Source: Dyadobacter sandarakinus
GTDB taxonomy: Bacteria > Bacteroidota > Bacteroidia > Cytophagales > Spirosomataceae
Reading direction: 5' to 3'
Assembly: GCF_016894445.1 (NCBI RefSeq)
Contig: NZ_CP056775.1
Location: 5,196,001 to 5,260,000, forward strand
DNA: 64,000 nucleotides
Shown here: positions 16,200-25,080 of the stretch, in pieces
Layout of the letters: each line of letters opens with the position of its first letter
Numbering within the stretch: position 1 is the first letter of the stretch
The notes under the pieces: model-generated
Databases searched by the model: none
Told to the model about the DNA's origin: nothing
What the model saw: the letters and a program-made list of their open reading frames with translations, nothing else
Translations under genes and position numbers: made by a program

Positions 16200-19100
16200 T
16201 TAGAAGGATACTCTCAAGTTGAAACCGTAGCTGCGTGTAGAAGGAAAACCGAAGTAGTCGAAACCTTGTGAGTTTCCGTTCGAGTAAGTCGATTCAGGAT
16301 CTACGTTAGGGATGTTTTTAAACAAAATACCCAGGTTACGACCTACAAATGAGAGTGAAAGGCTTTGTAGCGGAGTTTTGGCAAGCATCCTTTTCGGGAA
16401 TGAATAGCCCAGCGTAAGTTGTCTCAGTTTGATAAACGAGGCATCATACAGGTACATGGGTGTAATCGCATCCGCTTCTCCACCTACCGACTGCCAGTAG
16501 TCGTATGCTTCGCGCGGAGTAAGCGTTTTGTTAATCGGCTGGTACTCGGTACCTACCTGCGTCACACCACTGATCGTCAGCGGAGCTTCGCCGTCGCGGC
16601 CTTGAAGCGATTGCTGGCTCAATCCCCATTGCGTCAGACGCATGTTGGTACCCGAAAGGATGTCGCCGCCCCATTTGAAGTCAACCAGAAACGAAAGATC
16701 AACGCCTTTGTAGTTGAATGCATTAGTTAAACCACCTGTGAGTTTAGCAATACCGTTTCCGATCACTTCATAACCTGCTGAACCGACCGGCCGGCCGTCA
16801 GCATAGAACACAGGCTGGCCATCCGGTGAAAGTTTCTGCACGCGGCCGGTGATCATCCCGAAAGGTTGTCCCACAATGTTTTTGATGTAGGCATTACGGG
16901 TACGCGGTTCTTCCATCACCAGCTCGTTAGTTCCCGGGATCAGTTCTTTGACCTTGTTATTGTTTTTGGCGATGTTCAGGGTTACGTCCCAGCTCAGGTT
17001 GTTGGATTTGAATGGTGTTCCGGTGATCAGGAGCTCAATACCCCGGTTTTGCAGCTTGCCCAGGTTTACCGACGTACTTCCGAAACCGCTTGCGCGTGAG
17101 ATGGTAGCATTCAGGATATCGTCTGTGGTTTGCTGGTCATAGTAGCTGAAATCAACACCCAGTTTGTTGTTGAACAATCGGAACTCAATACCCATTTCAG
17201 TCTCCGTGGAGGTTGCAGGTTTCAGGTTTGGATTGGGGATGTTACCTCCGTTGCCCATAGCCTGAGAGAACGACGCCATGGCATAGCCGAGGTGCGGATT
17301 TCCATTCAGCGAGTAGGTCAGGTTGGTTTGGTATGCTCCGATGGATGCAATACCAGCCTGTGCCCACGATGCACGTACTTTTCCGAACGACAGCCATGAC
17401 GGCATGTTTTTGAATGCATCGGTAAATACGAAGCTAGCACCGATCGACGGGTACAGAATGCTGTTTGTCTTGGGGTTCAGTACGGAAAACCAGTCATTAC
17501 GTGCCGTAGCAGTCAGGAACAGGTAGCCGTCATAGGAGACCTCCGCCGATCCGAAAAGTGAGTTAATGCCGCTTTCATCAAAGTTGTAGTCCCACGTTTT
17601 GCCTTTTACGTTATTGATGGCTTCAAAGAATTGTACGTTGAAACCGTTACCATAAATATTGACGAAATCATACTTTCTTCTCATCCGGTTTCCGCCTCCG
17701 AATGCAGTAACACCTACTTTGCCGAATTCTTTATTAAAGCCGATGGTGTACTCTGCATTGATCTCCTGCACACTCCAGGTTCCCATACTCCGTGCGCCGC
17801 CACGCTGGTAGCCGGTACCCTCAGGTGTGAGGGATTCGCCGCGGCGGGTGTATTTGTCAATTCCCACCCGGCCCTGTACATACAGCCAGTCAGTAAGCTG
17901 GTATTTCAATGAACCGGAAGAGATGAGCCTGTTTTTGTTGTCGGTTTTGATAAACTGATGCGTTACCCAATATGGATTCTGGCCCCAGTTGTTGTTTGCC
18001 TGCTGAAATTCCTCGCCCACCTGCTTTCCATAGAGGCCGAGACTGGTAGCATCGGTTCCAACCGGAATCGCACCCGGCTTGTTAGGATCGCCGTAATAAT
18101 CCAGGATGTTGTAGTTGCCGGGCGTACGCCAAACGGACTGGATCGCATTACCCGGGGAGTCAGATACGTTAGGCCGGTTTTTCGCTTTTTCTTCCGAATA
18201 AAGGACTTTCGCATCCAGTGTCAGCCTTTTGCCGAATTTGGAATTGGTTGAGAGGGAAAGGTTGGTACGGTCATAGCCGGAATTGGGAAGGATCGTCGAG
18301 CTTCTCAGGTCCGTAACAGATGCACGGAAGTTCTGGTTTTCATTACCGCCGGAGAATGCAAGGTTATTGGTGATTGCATGTCCAGTCTTGTAAAAGCGCG
18401 AGAAATTATCACCCTGGTAAGCATACGGGCGCATTTTGCCATCAAAGCCAATCACCTGGCTGTTATCATAGCGAGGTCCCCAGGAGTCGTCACCCCATTC
18501 ATATGCCTGGCTTAGGTTAGTCGGTTTAGAAGCTACGCCATTTGCGTAAGAACCGCTCCCATAGGAATGCTGCAGATCAGAAAGATCATTCAGTTTTTCA
18601 AAAACATAGTTTGACCCGAATTCCACACCAATCCCTTTCCGCTTGGTTCCGCGTTTGGTAGTGACGTTGATAACACCATTTGCCGCACGCGAACCATAAA
18701 GCGCAGCAGCATTCGCACCTTTCAGTACAGTTACCGACTCGATGTCATCCGGGTTGATACTGGAAAGTCCGTCCCCTTCGTCAGATCCGCCCCAGAGACC
18801 TGCCTGACCGAAGTTGTTGTTATCCATCGGAATCCCGTCAATTACGTACAGCGGCTGGTTGGCACCCTGCAATGATTTGTTCCCGCGGATGATCACACGC
18901 GAAGATCCTGCCGGGCCCGAAGCGATCTTGCTTACATTCACACCAGCTACGCGGCCAGCCAGTGCATTTCCCAGGTTTGCTTCGCGGGCGGCAGTCATGT
19001 TGCTGCCTGCTACTTCGGTGATAGAGTACGCCAGCGCTCTCTTATCCCGGGCAATACCGAGGGCTGTGACCACGACTTCATTCAGGGCAGTGGCTTCAGG

Positions 19101-19385
19101 AGCAAGGGAAATGTTGAGAATGCTGGCATTGGCGACCACTTCTTTGGTCACGTAGCCAATGTAGCTGAACGTAAGGGTTTTTCCTTTTTCGACGGTAATC
19201 GTGTACTCCCCCTTATCATTGGTGCTTGTACCGCGGGTAGTACCTTTTACGACGACGTTCACGCCGGCAATTTCAGTGCCGGACGCTTCACTGACTTTTC
19301 CCGATACCGTCATCTCCTGGGCAAAGCTTCGGGTGAAGCAGAGACATAGCAGTACCAACATGTTTAGTAGTACATTTTTTTTCAT
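16200..19385 (-). CDS. SusC/RagA-family TonB-linked outer-membrane transporter
   Basis: A 1061-residue receptor. In order: signal peptide (MKKNVLLNMLVLLCLCFTRSFAQ), a CarboxypepD_reg-like domain (about 25-100), TonB-box-like ALNEVVVTALG, the plug (NALAGRVAGVNV, VIIRGNKSLQG, PLYVIDGIPMDNN, DIESVTVLKGANAAALYGSRAANGVINVTTKRG) and a barrel ending in RSYGFNLRVSF with terminal Phe. With the following SusD gene it forms the pair that binds and imports oligomeric nutrients. A TTG-N16-TATATTTG promoter lies about 60 bases upstream. A sodium symporter and an AraC regulator upstream may belong to the same uptake pathway (inference). Confidence 0.95.
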   Translation of the reverse strand: MKKNVLLNMLVLLCLCFTRSFAQEMTVSGKVSEASGTEIAGVNVVVKGTTRGTSTNDKGEYTITVEKGKTLTFSYIGYVTKEVVANASILNISLAPEATALNEVVVTALGIARDKRALAYSITEVAGSNMTAAREANLGNALAGRVAGVNVSKIASGPAGSSRVIIRGNKSLQGANQPLYVIDGIPMDNNNFGQAGLWGGSDEGDGLSSINPDDIESVTVLKGANAAALYGSRAANGVINVTTKRGTKRKGIGVEFGSNYVFEKLNDLSDLQHSYGSGSYANGVASKPTNLSQAYEWGDDSWGPRYDNSQVIGFDGKMRPYAYQGDNFSRFYKTGHAITNNLAFSGGNENQNFRASVTDLRSSTILPNSGYDRTNLSLSTNSKFGKRLTLDAKVLYSEEKAKNRPNVSDSPGNAIQSVWRTPGNYNILDYYGDPNKPGAIPVGTDATSLGLYGKQVGEEFQQANNNWGQNPYWVTHQFIKTDNKNRLISSGSLKYQLTDWLYVQGRVGIDKYTRRGESLTPEGTGYQRGGARSMGTWSVQEINAEYTIGFNKEFGKVGVTAFGGGNRMRRKYDFVNIYGNGFNVQFFEAINNVKGKTWDYNFDESGINSLFGSAEVSYDGYLFLTATARNDWFSVLNPKTNSILYPSIGASFVFTDAFKNMPSWLSFGKVRASWAQAGIASIGAYQTNLTYSLNGNPHLGYAMASFSQAMGNGGNIPNPNLKPATSTETEMGIEFRLFNNKLGVDFSYYDQQTTDDILNATISRASGFGSTSVNLGKLQNRGIELLITGTPFKSNNLSWDVTLNIAKNNNKVKELIPGTNELVMEEPRTRNAYIKNIVGQPFGMITGRVQKLSPDGQPVFYADGRPVGSAGYEVIGNGIAKLTGGLTNAFNYKGVDLSFLVDFKWGGDILSGTNMRLTQWGLSQQSLQGRDGEAPLTISGVTQVGTEYQPINKTLTPREAYDYWQSVGGEADAITPMYLYDASFIKLRQLTLGYSFPKRMLAKTPLQSLSLSFVGRNLGILFKNIPNVDPESTYSNGNSQGFDYFGFPSTRSYGFNLRVSF

Positions 19386-19699
19386 ACAGTTCTGTTTACT
19401 GTTGGGTTAACTAAAATTTGAAAAGGAATAATGCTAAATTTTAGTCAAATATACCTAATCAAACGGCATCAAGATATAATGCTTTTTTATCTAAAAATAA
19501 CACATTGTTGACGTTCCGGTGAATTGACAAGCGTGTGATCTACTCTAAATATGGCTTTTTTGAAGCAGAAATGGCACTTTTGCCAGACCTCTTCGATTAA
19601 CACAAAGAGGGATTATTTTAATACAATTGAACGGAGTGTCATATACGTGTACCTTCCTGATCTGATTTGATCATCCAGGTACCTCCGATGTAATGCCGG
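19386..19699. other. intergenic region upstream of susC
   Basis: 314 bases of AT-rich DNA without a credible gene. It holds the susC promoter (19446-19472), the 14-base string TTTATCTAAAAATA (19486-19499) also found before the second susC, and a small 5-bp hairpin (19572-19585). No T-run terminator for the symporter gene was found. Confidence 0.6.
19446..19472 (-). promoter_or_regulatory. Bacteroidota-type promoter of susC
   Basis: On the minus strand TTG, 16 bases, TATATTTG, fitting the -33/-7 consensus (TTG, then TAnnTTTG). Transcription would start near 19440, giving a leader of about 55 bases. Confidence 0.6.
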
Positions 19700-21529
19700 T
19701 TATGATCTGGGAAGATGCGCATACCAGGTATTACGTAAAATGGCAGCGCAGCCAAGTAAAATCAGGACTGCGAGGAGTGTCTGCGGATAAAGCCTGAGCA
19801 CCAGAAATATAGGCACGCTGGTGATGCAAGTTTGTGCTATTATGCCAATCACAATGTTCCAGGCATCCCGTTTAAAGTTTGAATCCGGTACGAAGTGCTT
19901 GTCTTCCTGCATTACTTCATCCCGGACAGGCTTCCAGAATCCCCATGGACGGATGTTTTTGTAAAAACAGCGTAATACCTGCCTGTCTGTGGGCTTAGTA
20001 AGGAGCGATCCGGCTACGGATGCTGCCAGAGAAATAACCAGTATCACAGGAAAATAAAACAGCGGAAGCATACCGGGAAAAAGGTAGGGACCGGCCATCG
20101 CAGCGAGTATACCTGCCAGCATACCACAAAAAAAGCCAAAGCTGTTGAGCCGCCACCAGTGCCATTTCAGGACGTTGGCCGCCACAAACCCTCCGAACAA
20201 AGCCGATACGATCCATTGCAATGCACTGTTTACATCCTGCATAAAAATCCCCAGCAGTATACTGATGCTCACTACGACAAGTCCCAGCAGGTAATTCATC
20301 CGGCTGATCTGGCGGTTGGTAGCGTCTGGTTTTCGTTTAAGATAAATATCATTTACCATATAAGCCTGCGCAGCATTGAATGTTCCTGCAAATGTGCCCA
20401 TAAATGCACCCATCAAACCCACCAGTACCAGGCCGAGCAGTCCGGGCGGAACATAAAGATTGAGGACCGCAGGCAGGATACGTTCAAAGTCAATCTGACC
20501 ATTGGATTGCAGGTGCAGTTTTTGGAAAAACAAAAGTCCCAGGACCGTAATGCCGATAATCATCAGGTAGCGTGTCGGAAGCAGCACCACATTTACAAAC
20601 ATGCTCATCAGGGCTGCCTCACGGGGTGAACGGGCTGAAAGGATTTTCTGCATATCGTAGGTAGGGGCAGGTCCGGCAAGGCTGGCCAGGATTCCTTTGG
20701 CAGCCATCAATGTAAAAAAATACCCGAACGGAGAAAAACCGTTGCGCTCGATCTTCCGGTTGACCAGTTCCAGGTAGCCGGTCCAGTGCATGTCCAGCTC
20801 CCAGCCGAAAAAAGGGTTGTACCAGCCTTCGGGCACAGGTAACCTGCCGGCATTGCCCAGCTCGTGCCACGCTATCCACGCAATGGAAGCCGACACAACA
20901 ACCATAATGCCATAATGGATCAGGTCTACCCATACAATGCTTTTCATGCCGCCGAGCATGGAATATGCGACCGTAAAGAGGGTAAAAAGAACGCCATAAA
21001 CATGAGCTGCATACTGCTCGGATACAGGCAGCCAGGGGAGGAGGCTCTTCACCAGCGTCCAGGGAATAAATATTTCCAGGAACTTGCCCAGTCCTATGAA
21101 GCCGTAGGCCATCATGCTCAGGCAGCTTAAAAGCGCAAAAATAACGATTACATGGTGTGCAAGCCTGTCCCCGCCTGCTTTGCCAAACCGGGTTTCCATC
21201 CACTCGGCACCCGTGGATGCATTGGATCGCCTCAGCCAAACGGAGAGGTAAACCATCATGAATATCTGATTGAAAACCGGCCATAGCCAGGGCAGCCACA
21301 CACTCTTTAAGCCGTAGACAAACATCATGGCCACCATCCAGCTGGTACCCGAAATGTCAAACATGCCCGATGCATTGGAAATGCCGAGCATCCAGTAGGG
21401 CATGGATTTGCCACCCAGCAAATAGTCGTTTTTACTGCGCTGAGCTTGTTTTTTTAAAACCAGTCCGATCAGCGTGACCAGTGCGAGGTAGAGAATGATA
21501 ACAGCCAGGTCGAATGCTTGCAGCTTCAT
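19700..21529 (-). CDS. sodium:solute symporter (SSS family)
   Basis: A 609-residue polytopic membrane protein, about 13-15 helices. It opens with DLAVIILYLALVTLIGLVLKK and the family segment DYLLGGKSMPYWMLGISNASGMFDISGTSWMVAM. It also has GGMKSIVWVDLIHYGIMV and GAFMGTFAGTFNAAQAYMVNDIYLKR, characteristic of sodium/sugar or sodium/carboxylate symporters. The C-terminal 100 residues form an extra hydrophobic/soluble extension. It imports an unknown solute across the inner membrane using the sodium gradient. It is followed on the same strand by the susC/susD pair and is divergent from an AraC-type regulator, which suggests a single uptake locus. Confidence 0.92.
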   Translation of the reverse strand: MKLQAFDLAVIILYLALVTLIGLVLKKQAQRSKNDYLLGGKSMPYWMLGISNASGMFDISGTSWMVAMMFVYGLKSVWLPWLWPVFNQIFMMVYLSVWLRRSNASTGAEWMETRFGKAGGDRLAHHVIVIFALLSCLSMMAYGFIGLGKFLEIFIPWTLVKSLLPWLPVSEQYAAHVYGVLFTLFTVAYSMLGGMKSIVWVDLIHYGIMVVVSASIAWIAWHELGNAGRLPVPEGWYNPFFGWELDMHWTGYLELVNRKIERNGFSPFGYFFTLMAAKGILASLAGPAPTYDMQKILSARSPREAALMSMFVNVVLLPTRYLMIIGITVLGLLFFQKLHLQSNGQIDFERILPAVLNLYVPPGLLGLVLVGLMGAFMGTFAGTFNAAQAYMVNDIYLKRKPDATNRQISRMNYLLGLVVVSISILLGIFMQDVNSALQWIVSALFGGFVAANVLKWHWWRLNSFGFFCGMLAGILAAMAGPYLFPGMLPLFYFPVILVISLAASVAGSLLTKPTDRQVLRCFYKNIRPWGFWKPVRDEVMQEDKHFVPDSNFKRDAWNIVIGIIAQTCITSVPIFLVLRLYPQTLLAVLILLGCAAILRNTWYAHLPRS

Positions 21530-21804
21530 GCAGAAAGAGGGCGGGAGCGATAGCGGCGGGCAGCCACGGGATGGTCGTCAGCATGGACCGCCTGAGGAAG
21601 CGGAGGTAGTATTTTTTTATCCATGTATGAGTTGATACTGGCAGGTTGAGTACAAGGTGATTGATAAATTAATAGATTTATTTGTGTTATACCGCTACAT
21701 TTTCCTAATATTTGTAGTTTCCGGTTGATTATTAGTCCTAATACAAGCGCTATCGAATAATACTTTTACAGATTTTGCACCCCAACCCAGCAAGCCGATT
21801 TGTT

Positions 21805-22689
21805 ATGAACCAGGTTTACCGTGAAATCACGCCCCTCACGCAGTACGATTGCTTTACGATTTTTGCAAGAAAGAAAACAATCTTCGACTTCCCAATTCAC
21901 AATCATGAAGAATACGAGCTCAACCTTATCCTGGGGGGAAAAGGGGTAAAGCGGATCGTGGGAGACCATACCGAGATCATTGATGGTGCCGAACTGGTAT
22001 TGGTAGGCAAAAACCTGCCGCACGGCTGGCTGACGCATAATTATAGATGGGATGACGGTATGCCCGAAGTGTACGAAATCACTGTCCAGTTTCACCAGGA
22101 TTTGTTTGATGATAAATTTCTGAGAAGAAATCAGCTGTTTTTCCTGCGCTCCCTGCTTGAAAAATCGGGACGCGGGATCGCATTTTCGCATGATACCATC
22201 GACCGTATTGTTCCCCGCCTGAAATCGCTGGTTGAGAAAAGCGGCTTTGATTCGATCCTGGAACTGATGTCGATCCTGCACGACCTGTCGGTTTCGCGTA
22301 ACATGCGTATACTCAGCAACGGAACCTTTACGGAGGACCAGATTAACTTCAACAGCCGGCGCATTGAGCGGGTATTTGCGCATATGCGCGAGAACTATGA
22401 CAAGGAGGTGAATCTTGAAATTGTGTCGAGGCTTGCGGGAATGTCCGAAGTTTCATTCAGCCGCTTTATCAAGAAAAGAACAGGCAAAACCTTTATCGAG
22501 AGCCTGAATGAGATCAGGCTGGGACACGCTTCGCGTTCTCTGATCAATACTTCCCATACCATTTCGGAGATTGCATATAAGTGCGGCTTTAACAACTTGT
22601 CCTATTTTAACCGCATCTTCAAAAATAAGAACGGATGCACGCCCAAGGAATTCAGGGATAATTACTCCGGTACCCGCACATTCATATAA
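21805..22689 (+). CDS. AraC-family transcription regulator with cupin sensor
   Basis: A 294-residue regulator. The N-terminal cupin (about 20-110; FPIHNHEEYELNLILGGKGVKRIVGDHTEIIDGAELVLVGKNLPH) is a likely sugar-binding sensor. The C-terminal about 100 residues carry two helix-turn-helix motifs (LEIVSRLAGMSEVSFSRFIKKRTGKTF and ISEIAYKCGFNNLSYFNRIFKNKNGCTPKEFR). The start ATG at 21805 is used, not the in-frame TTG at 21775. It is divergent from the sodium symporter 275 bases away and is the best candidate regulator for the symporter-SusCD locus. Confidence 0.92.
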   Translation: MNQVYREITPLTQYDCFTIFARKKTIFDFPIHNHEEYELNLILGGKGVKRIVGDHTEIIDGAELVLVGKNLPHGWLTHNYRWDDGMPEVYEITVQFHQDLFDDKFLRRNQLFFLRSLLEKSGRGIAFSHDTIDRIVPRLKSLVEKSGFDSILELMSILHDLSVSRNMRILSNGTFTEDQINFNSRRIERVFAHMRENYDKEVNLEIVSRLAGMSEVSFSRFIKKRTGKTFIESLNEIRLGHASRSLINTSHTISEIAYKCGFNNLSYFNRIFKNKNGCTPKEFRDNYSGTRTFI

Positions 22690-22723
22690 AAAAAACAGCC
22701 CGAACCAATCTGGTCCGGGCTGT
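22688..22723 (-). terminator. rho-independent terminator of ilvE
   Basis: Stem ACAGCCCG / CGGGCTGT with an inner ACCA/TGGT extension (one mismatch). On the minus strand it is followed by eight T. It lies between the convergent AraC-type gene and ilvE. Confidence 0.88.
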
Positions 22724-22748
22724 AATTCTGTTGATTTCAACCTTGATT

Positions 22749-23816
22749 CTAAACTTTCAGCATCCAGCCGAAAATATCTTCTTCTTTGCCGGTGCGGAGG
22801 TTGGTCAGGTAATTTTTTACCCTTACGACAAATGAATCCTCTCTGATTTCAGGAAGCTGGTAATCCACACCTTCGTAAGCGATGGTCGCGAATGGAGAAA
22901 TTACCACCGCCGTACCCGCACCAAAAGCTGCTTCCAGCGTTCCGTCTTTGATGGCGTCAATGATTTCCTTTACCGATACGCGCCGCTCTTCCACAGGAAT
23001 ATCCCAGCTTTTTGCGACGTCAACAATGCTTTTCCGCGTAATGCCGTCCAGCGTGGTTTCAGAAACGTAAGGTGTTACCAGCTTGCCATCGATCATGAAC
23101 ATGATGTTCATGGTGCCTGATTCTTCAATGTACTGATGATCACGGGCATCCGTCCAGATCAGCTGGTCGTAGCCTTCCTGCTGGGCAAGACGTGCCGGGT
23201 AAAGGGATCCTGCATAGTTGCCGGCACATTTGGTAGCGCCTACGCCACCTTCTGCTGCACGGATAAAATGGGTCTCCACTTTCACGCGCGGAGGCTTGGC
23301 ATAATAGCTGCCTACCGGACTTGTGAAAATGATAAAGTAGTATGAATCAGATGGTTTTACACCAATGTACGGGTCGGTAGCAAACATATACGGGCGAATG
23401 TACAGCGAGCATCCTTCCTGGGAAGGTACCCAGTCTGCATCGAGGCGGATGAGCTCGGTAAGCCCGCCCATGAAGATTTCTTCCGGGATCGAAGGCATGC
23501 AAAGTCTCTCCGCCGACTTGTTAAGCCTTTTCCAGTTGTCAATCGCGCGGAACAGAAGTACTTCACCTTCCTCGTTCTTATAGGCTTTCATGCCTTCAAA
23601 GATCGCCTGACCGTAGTGAAGCGCTGCGGTGGCAGGACTGAGAGCGAGGTCGCCATAAGGTACGATCCGGAGATCCTGCCACTGGCCGTCACGATACTCC
23701 GCGATAAACATGTGGTCGGAGATGTTCCGGCCGAAAACAAGGTTGTTAAAATCAACCTCCTGCAAACGTGATTGGGATGTCTGCTGAACTTCAATCTGAA
23801 TTGTATCGGCTGTCAT
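22749..23816 (-). CDS. ilvE: branched-chain amino-acid aminotransferase
   Basis: A 355-residue fold-type IV aminotransferase, the long (eukaryotic/BCAT-like) form. Family features: HYGQAIFEGMKAYKNEEGEVLLFR, the PLP Lys in ATKCAGNYAGSLYPARLAQ, the cofactor-binding Glu in IEESGTMNIMFMIDGKLVTP, and TLDGITRKSIVDVAKSW. It interconverts Leu/Ile/Val with their 2-oxo acids using glutamate/2-oxoglutarate, in the cytoplasm. It is monocistronic: a strong terminator follows, and the next gene upstream lies 73 bases away. Confidence 0.95.
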   Translation of the reverse strand: MTADTIQIEVQQTSQSRLQEVDFNNLVFGRNISDHMFIAEYRDGQWQDLRIVPYGDLALSPATAALHYGQAIFEGMKAYKNEEGEVLLFRAIDNWKRLNKSAERLCMPSIPEEIFMGGLTELIRLDADWVPSQEGCSLYIRPYMFATDPYIGVKPSDSYYFIIFTSPVGSYYAKPPRVKVETHFIRAAEGGVGATKCAGNYAGSLYPARLAQQEGYDQLIWTDARDHQYIEESGTMNIMFMIDGKLVTPYVSETTLDGITRKSIVDVAKSWDIPVEERRVSVKEIIDAIKDGTLEAAFGAGTAVVISPFATIAYEGVDYQLPEIREDSFVVRVKNYLTNLRTGKEEDIFGWMLKV

Positions 23817-23889
23817 GATGCCCTGGAATTTTGTATTTCGTGCAATTTAAATAATTTAACTTATAAATTATTGATGTTTAGCACAACAA

Positions 23890-24450
23890 TTAATTTTTGG
23901 GAGATACTCTCGGTTGCCACGTAATTTCCTCGCTTCCAAGCTCTGCGGTCATGGCCCTGCAAAGCATAAAAAGATAGTCGGAAAGTCGGTTCAGGTAGCG
24001 CACGACAATGCTCTCTACCTCCTCGCTTTGCTGCAGATGAATTACGGCCCGCTCCGCCCTCCGGCATACTGTCCGCGCCACATGCCCGAAGGATACGGAT
24101 GCATGTCCGCCGGGCAGTACAAATGCGCGCAGGGGAGGCACCAGGGCATCTATCCGGTCCATTTCACTTTCCAGCAGCCTGATATCGTCATCCAACAGGT
24201 CGGGCAGGGGCCGCTTCTTTTGGTCCGCTTCGGAGGCCAGGTGCGAGCCAATCGTGAAAAGCCTGTCCTGGATTTCCTTGAGCAGATCCTTCCGGTGTTC
24301 GTTCACGGGCTGGTCGCGGAGCAGACCAATATAGCTATTCAGTTCATCGACAGTTCCGTAGGCTTCAATCCTGACATGTGCCTTGCTCAAACGTGTACCG
24401 CCGATGAGCGAGGTCATGCCTTTGTCGCCGGTCTTGGTGTATATTTTCAT
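23890..24450 (-). CDS. cob(I)alamin adenosyltransferase, PduO type
   Basis: A 186-residue helical protein that transfers the adenosyl group of ATP to cob(I)alamin, making coenzyme B12. The N-terminal ATP motif MKIYTKTGDKGMTSLIGGTR is complete, followed by RIEAYGTVDELNSYIGLLRD. The C-terminal active-site segment FVLPGGHASVSFGHVARTVCRRAERAV and NRLSDYLFMLCR are also intact. No other B12 gene is adjacent. It is divergent from a small membrane-protein gene. Confidence 0.95.
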   Translation of the reverse strand: MKIYTKTGDKGMTSLIGGTRLSKAHVRIEAYGTVDELNSYIGLLRDQPVNEHRKDLLKEIQDRLFTIGSHLASEADQKKRPLPDLLDDDIRLLESEMDRIDALVPPLRAFVLPGGHASVSFGHVARTVCRRAERAVIHLQQSEEVESIVVRYLNRLSDYLFMLCRAMTAELGSEEITWQPRVSPKN

Positions 24451-24509
24451 GCTAAAACAATTGGTTTCTGAATAGGCCTTGTCAATTAGGTTTTCGCGGC
24501 TTCCCGCCC

Positions 24510-24517
24510 TAATTTTG
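24510..24517 (+). promoter_or_regulatory. candidate -7 element before the membrane-protein/queA pair
   Basis: TAATTTTG fits TAnnTTTG. It would give a leader of about 45 bases that contains a small hairpin (AACCTC / GAGGTT, 24542-24556) masking the GGGAGG Shine-Dalgarno-like site just before the ATG at 24565. No good -33 TTG was found at normal spacing. Confidence 0.35.
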
Positions 24518-24564
24518 CACCCAGTTTAATGTGGCGAAATAAACCTCAGGGAGGTTGACAATTC

Positions 24565-25080
24565 ATGAAAATTACAACATTTGCAATAAAAGTATGGCGC
24601 TGGATGTCCCTGGCGCTGGTCTTAGGGGCGCTGGCATGGACTTACTCGCTCTTCCCCGACCAGGTAGCAGTAGATTTTACGGAATCGGGCCTGGCCGAAC
24701 GGTATGTCAGCAAGGAGCACATTTTTTACATTGTAATGGGCATTTTCCTGATCAACAATGTGGGTCTGGCCGGACTTGCGAGGCCTCTGCCCAAGGTTAA
24801 TCCCATTCACCTGCCTATTTTTAAAAAGAAAGTATGGGCGCAATACCCCGAGCAGCTGGGCGAGCACCTGGTGAACTGGCTTTACTGCCTGGTCGCCGTA
24901 ATTAATACCATTACCGGGTTCAGCCTGTTTGCACTCGCAACCATCAACAGCTCACAGTACAAACTTGACGTGTTTGATTTTTCGTGGGTGTTCTATTTGG
25001 GAGTGGCTTTGCTGATCGGAGTGTTCCTGCTGCCATTTGGGCTGCTCTGGACCCCTGTGCCTGACGACAAACTTGAATAA
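24565..25080 (+). CDS. small polytopic membrane protein of unknown function
   Basis: A 171-residue protein with four predicted membrane helices (about 13-31, 52-70, 104-124 and 141-161). The loop after the first helix (FPDQVAVDFTESGLAERYVSKEHIFY) resembles the DUF1648-type loop of Bacillus SdpI-like proteins ('LPxxVPxHF'), a weak similarity. The stop overlaps the next start (TAATG), so it is translationally coupled to queA. No function can be assigned. A Shine-Dalgarno-like AGGGAGG sits 10 bases before the start, which is uncommon in this lineage. Confidence 0.75.
   Translation: MKITTFAIKVWRWMSLALVLGALAWTYSLFPDQVAVDFTESGLAERYVSKEHIFYIVMGIFLINNVGLAGLARPLPKVNPIHLPIFKKKVWAQYPEQLGEHLVNWLYCLVAVINTITGFSLFALATINSSQYKLDVFDFSWVFYLGVALLIGVFLLPFGLLWTPVPDDKLE

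Noticed and set aside
19386..19699. Small RNA or additional gene in the AT-rich gap
   Set aside because: No convincing reading frame; one weak 5-bp hairpin and no terminator to define an RNA.
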